Shown piece by piece: positions 1 through 7,298 of a stretch of DNA of 10,737 bases. Each line of letters opens with the position of its first letter. Positions within the stretch are counted from its first letter, which is position 1. Source of the DNA: Oscillospiraceae bacterium (lineage in GTDB: Bacteria > Bacillota > Clostridia > Oscillospirales > Oscillospiraceae); the NCBI GenBank assembly GCA_020025345.1, contig JAHHSH010000059.1, forward strand, positions 1-10,737, in the 5' to 3' direction. The translations under genes and the position numbers were made by a program. The notes beneath the pieces were generated by a model. That model was not told the origin of the DNA and ran no database searches. It worked only from the letters and a program-made list of their open reading frames with translations.

Positions 1-542
1 TGGATCTCGGCCTTCCGGATATGGATGGCATGGAGGTAATCCGTAATATCCGCAGCTGGTCGAATATGCCCATCATTGTCATCAGTGCCCGGAGTGAGGA
101 CAGTGATAAAATCGAGGCATTGGATGCCGGTGCCGATGATTATCTTACAAAACCCTTTTCGGTGGAGGAGCTGCTGGCGCGTCTTCGGGTCACGCAGCGC
201 CGACTGAGTCTGATGCCGGGGGAATTTGAATCCTCGTCTGTCTTTACCAATGGGCAGCTGCGCATTGATTATTCTGCCGGGTGTGCCTGGCTGAACGATG
301 AGGAACTGCACTTAACGCCCATTGAGTATAAACTTCTCTGTCTGCTGTCCAAAAATGTAGGCCGCGTGCTGACTCATACTTATATCACGCAGCATGTCTG
401 GGGACGGAGCTGGGACAATGATGTATCTTCTCTGCGGGTATTTATGGCGACTTTGCGCAAGAAGCTGGAGTCGGCACCCGATTCGCCCCAGTATATCCAG
501 ACCCATGTGGGCGTGGGCTATCGGATGGTGCGTGTGGAGTAG
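1..542 (+). CDS. kdpE: KdpE-like OmpR-family response regulator, 5' truncated by window edge
   Basis: DNA-binding response regulator, 3' part only: reading from base 3 gives 179 residues against about 225-230 for full KdpE, so roughly 50 N-terminal residues are missing. The first visible codon (3-5, in DLGLPDMDG) is the likely phosphoacceptor Asp. The conserved receiver Lys is at 150-152 (TKPF), and ISARSEDSDKIEALDAGADDY is very close to KdpE. The C-terminal half is a winged helix (LTPIEYKLL, HVWGRSW, LRVFMATLRKKLE, GVGYRM). KdpE is normally phosphorylated by the sensor kinase KdpD and activates the kdpFABC potassium-uptake operon; neither partner is in the window, so that role is inferred from similarity. 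The ATG at 21 lies inside the receiver domain and is not the start. No convincing terminator follows. OmpR-family membership is near certain; KdpE rather than a close paralogue is likely. Confidence 0.82.
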   Translation, partial: DLGLPDMDGMEVIRNIRSWSNMPIIVISARSEDSDKIEALDAGADDYLTKPFSVEELLARLRVTQRRLSLMPGEFESSSVFTNGQLRIDYSAGCAWLNDEELHLTPIEYKLLCLLSKNVGRVLTHTYITQHVWGRSWDNDVSSLRVFMATLRKKLESAPDSPQYIQTHVGVGYRMVRVE

Positions 543-556
543 TGAGAATTTTCCTT

Positions 557-585
557 TTGAACAGGTTATAAAAGGGCTGTAAAAT
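557..585 (+). promoter_or_regulatory. predicted SigA promoter for tepA
   Basis: TTGAAC at 557-562 and TAAAAT at 580-585 are separated by 17 bp, a good match to the housekeeping -35/-10 layout (4/6 and 5/6). Transcription would start near 591-593 and give a leader of about 80 nt before the tepA ATG at 671. This is the only promoter-like pair I found between the kdpE stop and tepA. Readthrough from kdpE is also possible because no terminator separates them. Confidence 0.55.
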
Positions 586-641
586 AATTCTGCTTGTCAG
601 AGAAAGCCCTGATTAAACTGCATAATTTTTGCCGCATTGCG

Positions 642-663
642 CATCCTATGGATGATAGGGAGG
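642..663 (+). other. two overlapping small hairpins at the tepA ribosome-binding site
   Basis: CATCC (642-646) can pair with GGATG (650-654). Alternatively CCTAT (645-649) can pair with ATAGG (655-659), and the second form covers the first bases of the GGGAGG ribosome-binding site (658-663). The two stems share bases and exclude each other. Each is only 5 bp, so chance is a real possibility and no regulator is implied. Confidence 0.25.
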
Positions 664-670
664 CGATTTT

Positions 671-1363
671 ATGCAGGAAGAACCGAAAACCAAGAACGAA
701 GAGACGAAGGATACACCCCAGCAGCAGATCGTGGAAATGGGTTCCACTGTTATTAGGAACAGCCGTGGTACCATCCACTGCTTGACCATCATCGGTCAAA
801 TCGAGGGACATACAGTGGCGCCCGGTAACGCGAAGACCACCAAGTATGAGCACGTTTTACCCTTACTGGCCGGAATCGAGGCTTCGGAGGACATTGACGG
901 GCTGCTGCTTCTCCTCAACACGGTGGGCGGTGACGTAGAAGCCGGCTTGGGCATTGCCGAAATGATTGCCGGTATGAAAAAGCCCACGGTGACACTGGTG
1001 CTGGGCGGCGGACACTCCATCGGCATCCCGTTGGCAGTGTCGGGCAAGGTGACGATGATTGCCCCCTCGGCCTCCATGACCATCCACCCGGTGCGTATGT
1101 CCGGCACAGTGATCGCGGCGGCGGAGACCTACCGCTATTTTGAGCGGCTGCAGGAGCGAATCATCGGCTTTGTGGCAGATCACGCGGATATCAGCGCTGA
1201 CCGATTCCGGGAGCTGATGCTGCAAAGCGGCGATATGGCCAACGATGTGGGCACAGTGGTTTACGGCGAAGAGGCGGTACAGGAAGGATTGATGGATCGT
1301 GTGGGTACGCTTCACGACGCTTATGAGTGCCTTTATGAGATGATCGGAGAAAAAAGAGAATAG
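671..1363 (+). CDS. tepA: TepA-like ClpP-family serine peptidase
   Basis: ClpP/crotonase-fold serine peptidase of the TepA (YmfB) type, 230 aa. TepA of Bacillus is a cytoplasmic ClpP relative linked to protein export or signal-peptide degradation; its exact substrate is poorly defined. The core matches closely: TTKYEHV (56-62), LLLLNTVGGDVEAGLGIAEM (79-98), the nucleophile Ser116 in GGGHSIG and catalytic His139 in SMTIHPVR. Asp192 in NDVGTVV is the likely third triad member. About 25 hydrophilic, Lys/Glu/Gln-rich residues precede the fold; there is no signal peptide or membrane segment. The start is supported by GGGAGG at 658-663, 7 nt before the ATG. The gene appears monocistronic, with its own promoter and terminator. 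In Bacillus the homologue lies beside spoIIIE; here smc follows and kdpE precedes. A true ClpP subunit is less likely given the TepA-specific blocks. Confidence 0.9.
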   Translation: MQEEPKTKNEETKDTPQQQIVEMGSTVIRNSRGTIHCLTIIGQIEGHTVAPGNAKTTKYEHVLPLLAGIEASEDIDGLLLLLNTVGGDVEAGLGIAEMIAGMKKPTVTLVLGGGHSIGIPLAVSGKVTMIAPSASMTIHPVRMSGTVIAAAETYRYFERLQERIIGFVADHADISADRFRELMLQSGDMANDVGTVVYGEEAVQEGLMDRVGTLHDAYECLYEMIGEKRE

Positions 1364-1364
1364 A

Positions 1365-1400
1365 AAAGCGGGCGTCACCAAGACGCCCGCTTTCATTCTG
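1365..1400 (+). terminator. intrinsic terminator after tepA
   Basis: A perfect 12-bp GC-rich stem, AAAGCGGGCGTC (1365-1376) with GACGCCCGCTTT (1382-1393), closes a 5-nt loop (ACCAA) two bases after the tepA stop. The following tract is only moderately T-rich (TTTCATTCT), but the A-start/T-end stem is typical of a strong, possibly bidirectional, terminator. It separates tepA from the smc operon. Confidence 0.85.
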
Positions 1401-1422
1401 CTGGAAAAGGGACATTTTCCGG
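1401..1422. repeat. short inverted repeat upstream of the smc promoter
   Basis: GGAAAA (1403-1408) and TTTTCC (1415-1420) are perfect inverted arms around GGGACA. One wobble and one C-G pair extend them to 1401/1422. The element sits between the tepA terminator and the smc -35 box, with its end 20 bp upstream of that box. It could be an operator half-site pair, a secondary termination hairpin or chance; nothing else in the sequence decides. Confidence 0.3.
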
Positions 1423-1442
1423 TGGGGGAGTATATTATTTTC

Positions 1443-1471
1443 TTGAAAAAATCGTGCTTGGCTGATATACT
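1443..1471 (+). promoter_or_regulatory. predicted extended -10 SigA promoter for the smc operon
   Basis: TTGAAA (1443-1448) and TATACT (1466-1471) are spaced exactly 17 bp apart, and a TG dinucleotide at 1463-1464 gives an extended -10. Transcription would begin near 1478, leaving a leader of about 35 nt before the smc start. This is one of the two best promoters in the window and probably drives smc through rsfS. Confidence 0.75.
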
Positions 1472-1499
1472 AAATTAGTTATCGTATGCATCAACGAAT

Positions 1500-1515
1500 G
1501 AGGTGAAGCACATTG
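1500..1515 (+). promoter_or_regulatory. ribosome-binding site fixing the TTG start of smc
   Basis: GAGGTG at 1500-1505 lies 7 nt before TTG at 1513-1515. The protein beginning there, MYLKALEIQGFKSF, is the canonical Smc N-terminus, which starts directly with the first strand of the ATPase head. No in-frame ATG exists near this point, so TTG is the start. Confidence 0.85.
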
Positions 1516-4500
1516 TACTTAAAAGCACTGGAAATTCAGGGGTTTAAATCATTTCCCGATAAGACGGTGTTGAATTTCGGCGAAGATATTACGGCAATCG
1601 TAGGCCCCAACGGCAGCGGAAAATCGAATATTTCCGACGCCATTCGTTGGGTCATGGGCGAGCAGAGCAGCCGCCAGCTGCGCGGCGCCAAGATGGAGGA
1701 CGTGATCTTCGGCGGTACAGAGAAGCGCAGCCAGATGGGCTTTGCGCAAGTTACGCTGGTGATGGACAATACCGAACATATTTTTAACCGTGACGAGGCA
1801 GAGGTGGCAGTGACACGCCGCTACTACCGCAGCGGTGAATCGGAGTATTATATCAACAAGCAATCCGTCCGATTGAAGGATGTGAATGAGCTTTTCATGG
1901 ATACCGGTATGGGCCGTGAGGGTTACTCTATCATCGGCCAGGGCAAGATCGACGAGATTTTGTCTGTCAAGAGCGGCGAGCGCCGTGAGATCTTTGAAGA
2001 GGCTGCCGGTATCTCCAAGTTCCGTCACCGTAAGGAGGAGTCGGAGCGCAAATTGGAGCGCACAGAGGAAAATCTGGTGCGCATCAACGATAAGATTTCT
2101 GAGCTGGAATTGCAGGTAGAGCCGCTGCGTAAGCAGTCGGAAACGGCGAAAAAATACTTGATCCTCCGGGATGAGATGCGCGTGCTGGAGATTTCCGTGT
2201 GGCTTGAAAATTTGCAGACGGTGCGTGCCTCGGCGCTGAAGCTGGAGAGTGATCTGCGCACGGCGCAGGAAGATCAGAAACAGGCGCAGGCGGCGCTGGA
2301 TGAAGTATATGCCGAAAATGACCGCTGCAATGAGCAGGTGCGTCAAAACGATATGAGCGCTGAACAGCTGCGCACGGAGATGGGCGAGATAGAAGGCCGG
2401 ATTTCCGAGGAGGAGGCCGCAGTGGCCGTTTTGAAAACGGACATCGGCCACCACGAGGAGTCCATTCTCCGCTTGGAGGAGGAGCTGAAATCCAGTACCC
2501 TGCGCACAGAGACGCTGCAAAACCAAGTGGACAGTGCCAATACCCGCATCAGTGAGATCGACGGACAGGTGCAAGTGCTGGAGCAGGAAGTGGAGCAGCT
2601 TCTCACGGAGATTCGCCAGCTGGCAGAGAGTGCCGGCAGTGCCGAGCAGGAGACAGAGACGCTGCGTGCCCGCGAGGCCTTGGAACTGGCGGCAGCCGGT
2701 GAGGGAAAGGCAGAACTCTCCGCACTGGAAACAGCCGTCCGGGAGGTAGCGGAGCGCCGCAGCAATTTGGAAACAGAACTGGCTGACGCACAGGAAAAGC
2801 TGCAAGTGAGCGAGGCGGAGTCCAAGGAGAACCGTAAGGCGCTGCAGGAGGCTCGGGAGGAAGAGCAGGCGGTCAGTAACATCATTCAAGGACACAGCCT
2901 GAAGATGGACGGACGCCGCCGCCGCGCCCAGGAGGCCGGAGAGAAGAAAATGGCGCTGACCATGGAGGAGAATAACCTCCGTTCCCGTATCCATATGCTC
3001 AGTGAGATGGAGAAGGAGTACGAGGGCTTTTCCAAGGCCGTGAAAACGGTGATGCACGCAGCAGAAAAGAACACGCTCCGGGGCATCCACGGCCCGGTGG
3101 GCAGCTTGATGGATACAGAGCCGCGCTGCACGGTGGCGCTGGAGATCGCCTTGGGCGCAGGACTCCAGAATATCGTGGTAGACCGGGAGACGGACGCCAA
3201 GAGCGCCATTGGCTTTTTGAAGCAGCGGGACGCAGGCCGCGCCACGTTCCTTCCTATGAACGTGATCCGCGGCGAGGAGCTGCGAGAGCCGCACCTTGCC
3301 GACGAATATGGCTTTGTAGGTGTTGCCTCCCAGCTAATCCGCTGTGAGAGTCAGTATGTACCTATTTTCCGCAATCTGCTGGGCCGCACCGTTGTGGTGG
3401 AGGATCTGGATTGCGGCATTACCATGGCGCGAAAATACCAGAACCGGTTCCGCATCGTGACACTGGACGGCCAGGTCATCAACCGCGGCGGTTCCATGAC
3501 CGGCGGCAGCATCAGCCGCAGTGCCGGTATTTTGTCCCGCGCCAACGAGTTGAAGACTTTGCAGGAGAAGCAGACGGGGCTTACCCGTGCACTGCAGGAG
3601 GCCAGTGAGCAGGCCGAGACGCTGAATCGTGAGCTGCAAAAGGCGCAATATGAGCTGGAAGTGGCGCAGGAACAGCAGCGCAAGGCCAAGGAAGATGTGC
3701 TGACGCTGGAGGGAAAGCAGAACCACTATGACATTTTGATGGAGAATCTGCGCCTGAGCTGTGAAAACATGGCGCAGGAGCTGGAGAGCCTTGCCAAGCG
3801 AACGGAGAGTGACCGGGAAAAGATCGCCACGGTTACGGAGGAGATCACCCAGCACCAGAATCGCGCACAGGAACTGCATCGTCAGACGGAGGAGAAGCAG
3901 GCAGGGCAGAGCGATCTGCAGGCCGAGACTACCCAGCTTTCCGAGCGGATCAGCGAGAAACGGGCAGCACAGGCGGCACTGGCTGCGGAGCGAGAGTCCT
4001 CGGCCCAGAGCCGGGAGAACTATCTGGCCTTGCAGCAGGATCTGATGACGGAGAGCCGTGGCCGCGAGGCCTTGGGCGATCAGTTCCGCCGCGAGATCGA
4101 AACGGCGCACAGTGAGATGGAGCGCCATGAGGCACAGGCTGATGAGCTGCGCGGCCAGAGCCAGACGCTGCAGGAGAAGCTGCAGGTGCTGGCGCAGGAG
4201 AAGCTGACGCTGGAAGCCGGACGAACGGCACAGAGCCAGCGGATGCAGGAGTGCAACGATGCACTGCTCTACGCCGGGAAAGAGGTTTCCCGTCTGGAGC
4301 AGAAGCAGAGCAACGCTGCCATGGAGGAGAAAACGCTCCTTGATAAGCTGTGGGAGCGCTATGAGCTGAGCCACAGCGAGGCCATGGAACAGCGTATTGA
4401 GCTGGAGAGCATCCCCAAAGCTACTCGCCGTATCGGGGAACTGAACCGGGAAATCAAAGGCTTGGGCACGCCGAATATCGGTGCTATCGAGGAGTTTGAA

Positions 4501-5082
4501 CGGGTGAACACCCGCTATACATACCTCTCCGAGCAGCGCACCGACGTGGAGAAAGCTAAGGAAGAGCTGCGGGGTATCATCGATGAGATCACCCACCAGA
4601 TGACGGATATTTTCGCCCAGCAGTTTAAGCTGTTGAACGAGAGCTTTCAGGAGACATTTTTGGAGCTCTTTGGCGGCGGTCATGCGCGGCTGGAATTGGA
4701 GGACGAAAACGATATCCTCAATTGCGGCATCGAGATCAAGGTACAGCCCCCCGGAAAGCAGCTCAAAACCATCACGCTGCTCTCCGGTGGTGAGAAGGCT
4801 TTTGTGGCTATCGCCCTTTACTTTGCAATTTTGAAGGTACATCCTACACCGTTTTGCGTCATGGACGAGATCGAGGCGGCACTGGATGAGGCCAACGTGG
4901 TGCGCTATGCCCGCTATATGCGGCGCATTGCCGGTAAGACGCAGTTTATCGTCATTACCCACCGCCGCGGTACGATGGAGGAGGCGGACGTGCTCTATGG
5001 CGTCACCATGCAGGAGCGGGGCGTTTCCCGTGTTCTGACCATCAACCTCAACGATATGGCAAAAGAACTGAAGATTAAGTGA
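1513..5082 (+). CDS. smc: Chromosome segregation ATPase Smc
   Basis: Full-length Smc, 1189 aa, the usual size (Bacillus Smc is about 1186). It forms the DNA-clamping core of the condensin-like complex with ScpA and ScpB, which compacts and segregates the nucleoid. The N-terminal head has Walker A GPNGSGKS at 31-38. Long heptad-rich coiled coils cover about 170-515 and 670-1020, flanking a hinge at about 524-666 that starts GIHGPVGSL and ends in the glycine motif GGSMTGGS. The C-terminal head has the ABC signature LSGGEKA (1090-1096), Walker B FCVMDE (about 1114-1119), and the switch His in IVITHRRGTME. It is the first gene of the predicted operon, and the stop overlaps the ribosome-binding site of ftsY 13 bp downstream. 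In many Bacillota rnc precedes smc; that gene is absent here. scpAB are not in the window. Confidence 0.98.
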   Translation: MYLKALEIQGFKSFPDKTVLNFGEDITAIVGPNGSGKSNISDAIRWVMGEQSSRQLRGAKMEDVIFGGTEKRSQMGFAQVTLVMDNTEHIFNRDEAEVAVTRRYYRSGESEYYINKQSVRLKDVNELFMDTGMGREGYSIIGQGKIDEILSVKSGERREIFEEAAGISKFRHRKEESERKLERTEENLVRINDKISELELQVEPLRKQSETAKKYLILRDEMRVLEISVWLENLQTVRASALKLESDLRTAQEDQKQAQAALDEVYAENDRCNEQVRQNDMSAEQLRTEMGEIEGRISEEEAAVAVLKTDIGHHEESILRLEEELKSSTLRTETLQNQVDSANTRISEIDGQVQVLEQEVEQLLTEIRQLAESAGSAEQETETLRAREALELAAAGEGKAELSALETAVREVAERRSNLETELADAQEKLQVSEAESKENRKALQEAREEEQAVSNIIQGHSLKMDGRRRRAQEAGEKKMALTMEENNLRSRIHMLSEMEKEYEGFSKAVKTVMHAAEKNTLRGIHGPVGSLMDTEPRCTVALEIALGAGLQNIVVDRETDAKSAIGFLKQRDAGRATFLPMNVIRGEELREPHLADEYGFVGVASQLIRCESQYVPIFRNLLGRTVVVEDLDCGITMARKYQNRFRIVTLDGQVINRGGSMTGGSISRSAGILSRANELKTLQEKQTGLTRALQEASEQAETLNRELQKAQYELEVAQEQQRKAKEDVLTLEGKQNHYDILMENLRLSCENMAQELESLAKRTESDREKIATVTEEITQHQNRAQELHRQTEEKQAGQSDLQAETTQLSERISEKRAAQAALAAERESSAQSRENYLALQQDLMTESRGREALGDQFRREIETAHSEMERHEAQADELRGQSQTLQEKLQVLAQEKLTLEAGRTAQSQRMQECNDALLYAGKEVSRLEQKQSNAAMEEKTLLDKLWERYELSHSEAMEQRIELESIPKATRRIGELNREIKGLGTPNIGAIEEFERVNTRYTYLSEQRTDVEKAKEELRGIIDEITHQMTDIFAQQFKLLNESFQETFLELFGGGHARLELEDENDILNCGIEIKVQPPGKQLKTITLLSGGEKAFVAIALYFAILKVHPTPFCVMDEIEAALDEANVVRYARYMRRIAGKTQFIVITHRRGTMEEADVLYGVTMQERGVSRVLTINLNDMAKELKIK

Positions 5083-5095
5083 GGAGGAAAACGCT

Positions 5096-5965
5096 GTGGG
5101 ACTTTTCAGTAAATTTAAAAAAGCGTGGTTTGCACCCATGTCCTTTGAGGAACTGGGTGAGGAATTTTTCGAGGAATTGGAGGAAAATCTGATCCTCGCG
5201 GACGTGGGCATGAACATCGCCGTGGAGGCGGTGGAGAAGCTGCGTAAGAGAGTGTATGACGATCGTCTGCTGGGTGCAGAGAACGTAAAAGCGGCGCTGC
5301 GTGAGATTCTGGCAGAGAAGCTGGATGTGGGCAGCACAGCTCTGGATCTCTCCACCAGCCCCAGTGTGGTGCTGATGATCGGCGTCAACGGCGTCGGCAA
5401 GACGACTTCCATCGGCAAGCTGGGTCACCAGCTGAAAGAGCAGGGCAGGAAAGTCATGTTCTGCGCTGGTGATACCTTCCGTGCCGCAGCAGCCGATCAG
5501 CTGGAGATCTGGTCGGAGCGTGCCGACGTGGACATTGTCCGCCAGCACGAGGGGGCAGACCCCGGTGCGGTGCTTTTTGACGGCCTGCAGGCGGCGAAAG
5601 CCCGCGGCACCGATGTGGTGCTGGTGGATACGGCAGGACGGCTCCACAACAAGCAGAATCTGATGAATGAGCTCGCCAAAATGCGCAAGATCATCGACCG
5701 GGAGGTTCCGGATGCTGCCAAGGAGACGCTGCTGGTGCTGGATGCCACTACCGGACAGAACGGCCTCATTCAGGCCCGTCAGTTCAAGGAGACGGCAGGA
5801 CTTACCGGCATCATCCTCACTAAGCTGGACGGCACAGCCAAGGGCGGTATCGTTATCGCCATTGCCCAGGAGCTGCAGGTTCCGGTCAAGTATGTGGGCT
5901 TGGGCGAGGGCATCGACGATTTGCAGCCCTTTGACGCCAAGGAATTTTTGGAAGCAATGATCTAA
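5096..5965 (+). CDS. ftsY: Signal recognition particle receptor FtsY
   Basis: SRP-receptor GTPase, 289 aa, which docks SRP-ribosome complexes at the membrane through its paired GTPase domain with Ffh. N domain residues run from about 20 to 85. The G domain shows the P-loop GVNGVGKTT (96-104), DTFRAAAADQLEIW, DTAGR (178-182) and the base-specificity motif TKLDG (242-246) followed by TAKGG. The GTG start at 5096 is fixed by GAGGAGGA (5081-5088), 7 nt upstream and overlapping the smc stop. The N-terminus MGLFSKFKKAWF is a basic amphipathic helix suited to membrane contact. The acidic A domain of E. coli FtsY is absent, giving a minimal NG-only protein slightly shorter than that of B. subtilis (about 329 aa). 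smc-ftsY adjacency is conserved in Bacillota; ffh is not seen here. Confidence 0.98.
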   Translation: MGLFSKFKKAWFAPMSFEELGEEFFEELEENLILADVGMNIAVEAVEKLRKRVYDDRLLGAENVKAALREILAEKLDVGSTALDLSTSPSVVLMIGVNGVGKTTSIGKLGHQLKEQGRKVMFCAGDTFRAAAADQLEIWSERADVDIVRQHEGADPGAVLFDGLQAAKARGTDVVLVDTAGRLHNKQNLMNELAKMRKIIDREVPDAAKETLLVLDATTGQNGLIQARQFKETAGLTGIILTKLDGTAKGGIVIAIAQELQVPVKYVGLGEGIDDLQPFDAKEFLEAMI

Positions 5966-5982
5966 CGGGAAAGGAAACGGAT

Positions 5983-6705
5983 ATGAAACGCTCTGACGGA
6001 AGAAAGTTCAATGAGCTTCGGCCGGTGACCATCACCACCGACTTTGTGAAGTTTGCCGAGGGCAGTGTGCTCATCCAGTGCGGCGATACGAAGGTGCTGT
6101 GCTGTGCCTCTGTGGAGGACCGTACACCGCCCCATGTGCAGCCCGGCTGCGGCTGGGTCACGGCGGAGTATTCTATGCTGCCCCGTGCCAATCGTCAGCG
6201 CAGTCGCCGGGACGTGGATAAGCTGAAGGTGCCCGGACGCAGTGCCGAGATTCAGCGCTTGATCGGCCGCAGCCTTCGTGCTGCCGTGGATATGGAGCTG
6301 CTGGGCGAGCGTACCATCACTGTGGACTGCGATGTGCTGCAGGGCGACGGCGGTACCCGTACCGCCTCGGTGACCGGTGGCTTTATCGCTATGGCGCTGG
6401 CCTGCCGCCGTTTGGTCGAGGACGGCTATCTGGGCCGCAGTCCGATCCGCCACTATGTCGCCGGTATCTCCGCCGGTATCGTGGAGGACGAGGCCATGCT
6501 GGATCTGCAGTATAGCGAGGACAGCCGCGCGATGGTAGATCTGAACTGCGTGATGAACGAGCTGGGCGAGATCATCGAGCTGCAGGGCACCGGCGAGGGC
6601 CGCGCCTTTACGCTGCGTGAGCAGCAGGAGCTGGTGGAGCTGTGTGCCAAGGGCAACCGGGAACTGATTGCCAAGGAAAAGGAAATTCTGGGAGGTACAC
6701 TCTGA
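5983..6705 (+). CDS. rph: Ribonuclease PH
   Basis: Phosphorolytic 3'-5' exoribonuclease that trims tRNA precursors and forms hexameric rings; 240 aa, the normal length. Family hallmarks are MKRSDGRKFNELRPV at the N-terminus, the substrate-contacting block EYSMLPRANRQRSRRD, and DCDVLQGDGGTRTASVTGG carrying the phosphate-binding GTR at 124-126, the same numbering as in B. subtilis RNase PH. The start is supported by AAGGA (5971-5975), 7 nt before the ATG and 17 bp after ftsY. The TGA stop (6703-6705) shares its last base with the rdgB ATG, so the two are probably translationally coupled. rph-rdgB pairing is common, and in some species the two are fused. Confidence 0.97.
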   Translation: MKRSDGRKFNELRPVTITTDFVKFAEGSVLIQCGDTKVLCCASVEDRTPPHVQPGCGWVTAEYSMLPRANRQRSRRDVDKLKVPGRSAEIQRLIGRSLRAAVDMELLGERTITVDCDVLQGDGGTRTASVTGGFIAMALACRRLVEDGYLGRSPIRHYVAGISAGIVEDEAMLDLQYSEDSRAMVDLNCVMNELGEIIELQGTGEGRAFTLREQQELVELCAKGNRELIAKEKEILGGTL

Positions 6706-6707
6706 TG
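6690..6707 (+). promoter_or_regulatory. ribosome-binding site fixing the rdgB start inside the rph end
   Basis: GGGAGGT at 6690-6696 lies 8 nt before ATG at 6705-6707, which begins MKFVLASQNKGK, the canonical start of the ITPase fold. An upstream in-frame ATG at 6642 would add 21 residues unrelated to the family and has no ribosome-binding site, so 6705 is chosen. Confidence 0.9.
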
Positions 6708-7295
6708 AAATTTGTATTGGCATCCCAAAATAAGGGAAAACTGGCAGAGATGCAGAGCATCTTAGGGGAGCTGGGCGTGGAGGTAGTGCTCCAGTCCGAT
6801 CTGGGCCTTCATGTGGAGGTGGAGGAGACCGGTACCACTTTTGCCGAGAACTCTATGCTCAAGGCCAAGGCTGTGATGGAGGCCAGCGGCCTGCCCGCCA
6901 TTGCCGATGACTCCGGACTTTGCGTCGATTGGCTCAACGGAGCTCCCGGCGTTTACTCTGCCCGCTACGGCGGCGTGGAGACGGATGAGGAGCGCTATCA
7001 GCTGCTGCTCAACAACCTGCGCGGCGCTACCAACCGTGCCGCCCACTTCCACACCGATATTGTCTGCTGTTTCCCCAACGGGGATGTACTGCAGGCTGCC
7101 GGTGACTGCTTCGGCACCATCGCCTACGCACCGCGCGGCGAGGGTGGCTTCGGCTACGATCCCATCTTCTTTGTGCCGGAACTGCGTAAGACCTTCTCCC
7201 AGCTGACTGCGGAGGAAAAGAATGCTGTATCCCACCGTGGCAATGCCCTGCGGGATTTTGCAATAAAACTAAAAGATTATTTGAAAGAGAATTAA
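6705..7295 (+). CDS. rdgB: XTP/dITP diphosphatase (RdgB/HAM1 family)
   Basis: Hydrolyses non-canonical purine triphosphates (dITP, XTP, ITP) to monophosphate and pyrophosphate, keeping deaminated bases out of DNA and RNA; 196 aa, the typical size. Visible family motifs are LASQNKGKL (5-13; substrate-phosphate contacts), ETGTTFAENSMLKA, the catalytic Asp pair in IADDSGL (D68, D69), FGYDPIFFVPE (149-159) and SHRGNAL (176-182; base recognition). All key residues are present. The start codon overlaps the rph stop by one base, and the TAA lies 3 bp before yhbY. In B. subtilis the equivalent gene (ysnA) also follows rph. Confidence 0.97.
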   Translation: MKFVLASQNKGKLAEMQSILGELGVEVVLQSDLGLHVEVEETGTTFAENSMLKAKAVMEASGLPAIADDSGLCVDWLNGAPGVYSARYGGVETDEERYQLLLNNLRGATNRAAHFHTDIVCCFPNGDVLQAAGDCFGTIAYAPRGEGGFGYDPIFFVPELRKTFSQLTAEEKNAVSHRGNALRDFAIKLKDYLKEN

Positions 7296-7298
7296 ACT

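Noticed and set aside
573..610. AGGGCT/AGCCCT inverted repeat after kdpE as a terminator
   Set aside because: Only a 6-bp stem with a 26-nt loop and no T tract, and it overlaps the predicted tepA promoter; probably chance.
1549..3294. 581-codon open frame on the minus strand inside smc
   Set aside because: It lies wholly antisense to an unmistakable Smc. Its Leu/His/Gln-rich translation is what the complement of Glu/Lys/Gln-rich coiled-coil codons gives. No ribosome-binding site or recognisable domain.
3334..5418. 694-codon open frame on the minus strand across smc and ftsY
   Set aside because: Same effect: stop-free because gag, aag, cag and ctg codons on the + strand leave few antisense stops. 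It spans two well-supported genes and shows no family motif.
6642..6704. Possible 21-residue N-terminal extension of RdgB from an upstream ATG
   Set aside because: No ribosome-binding site, overlaps the rph coding end, and the extra residues have no counterpart in the family; ATG 6705 has a good site and the canonical N-terminus.
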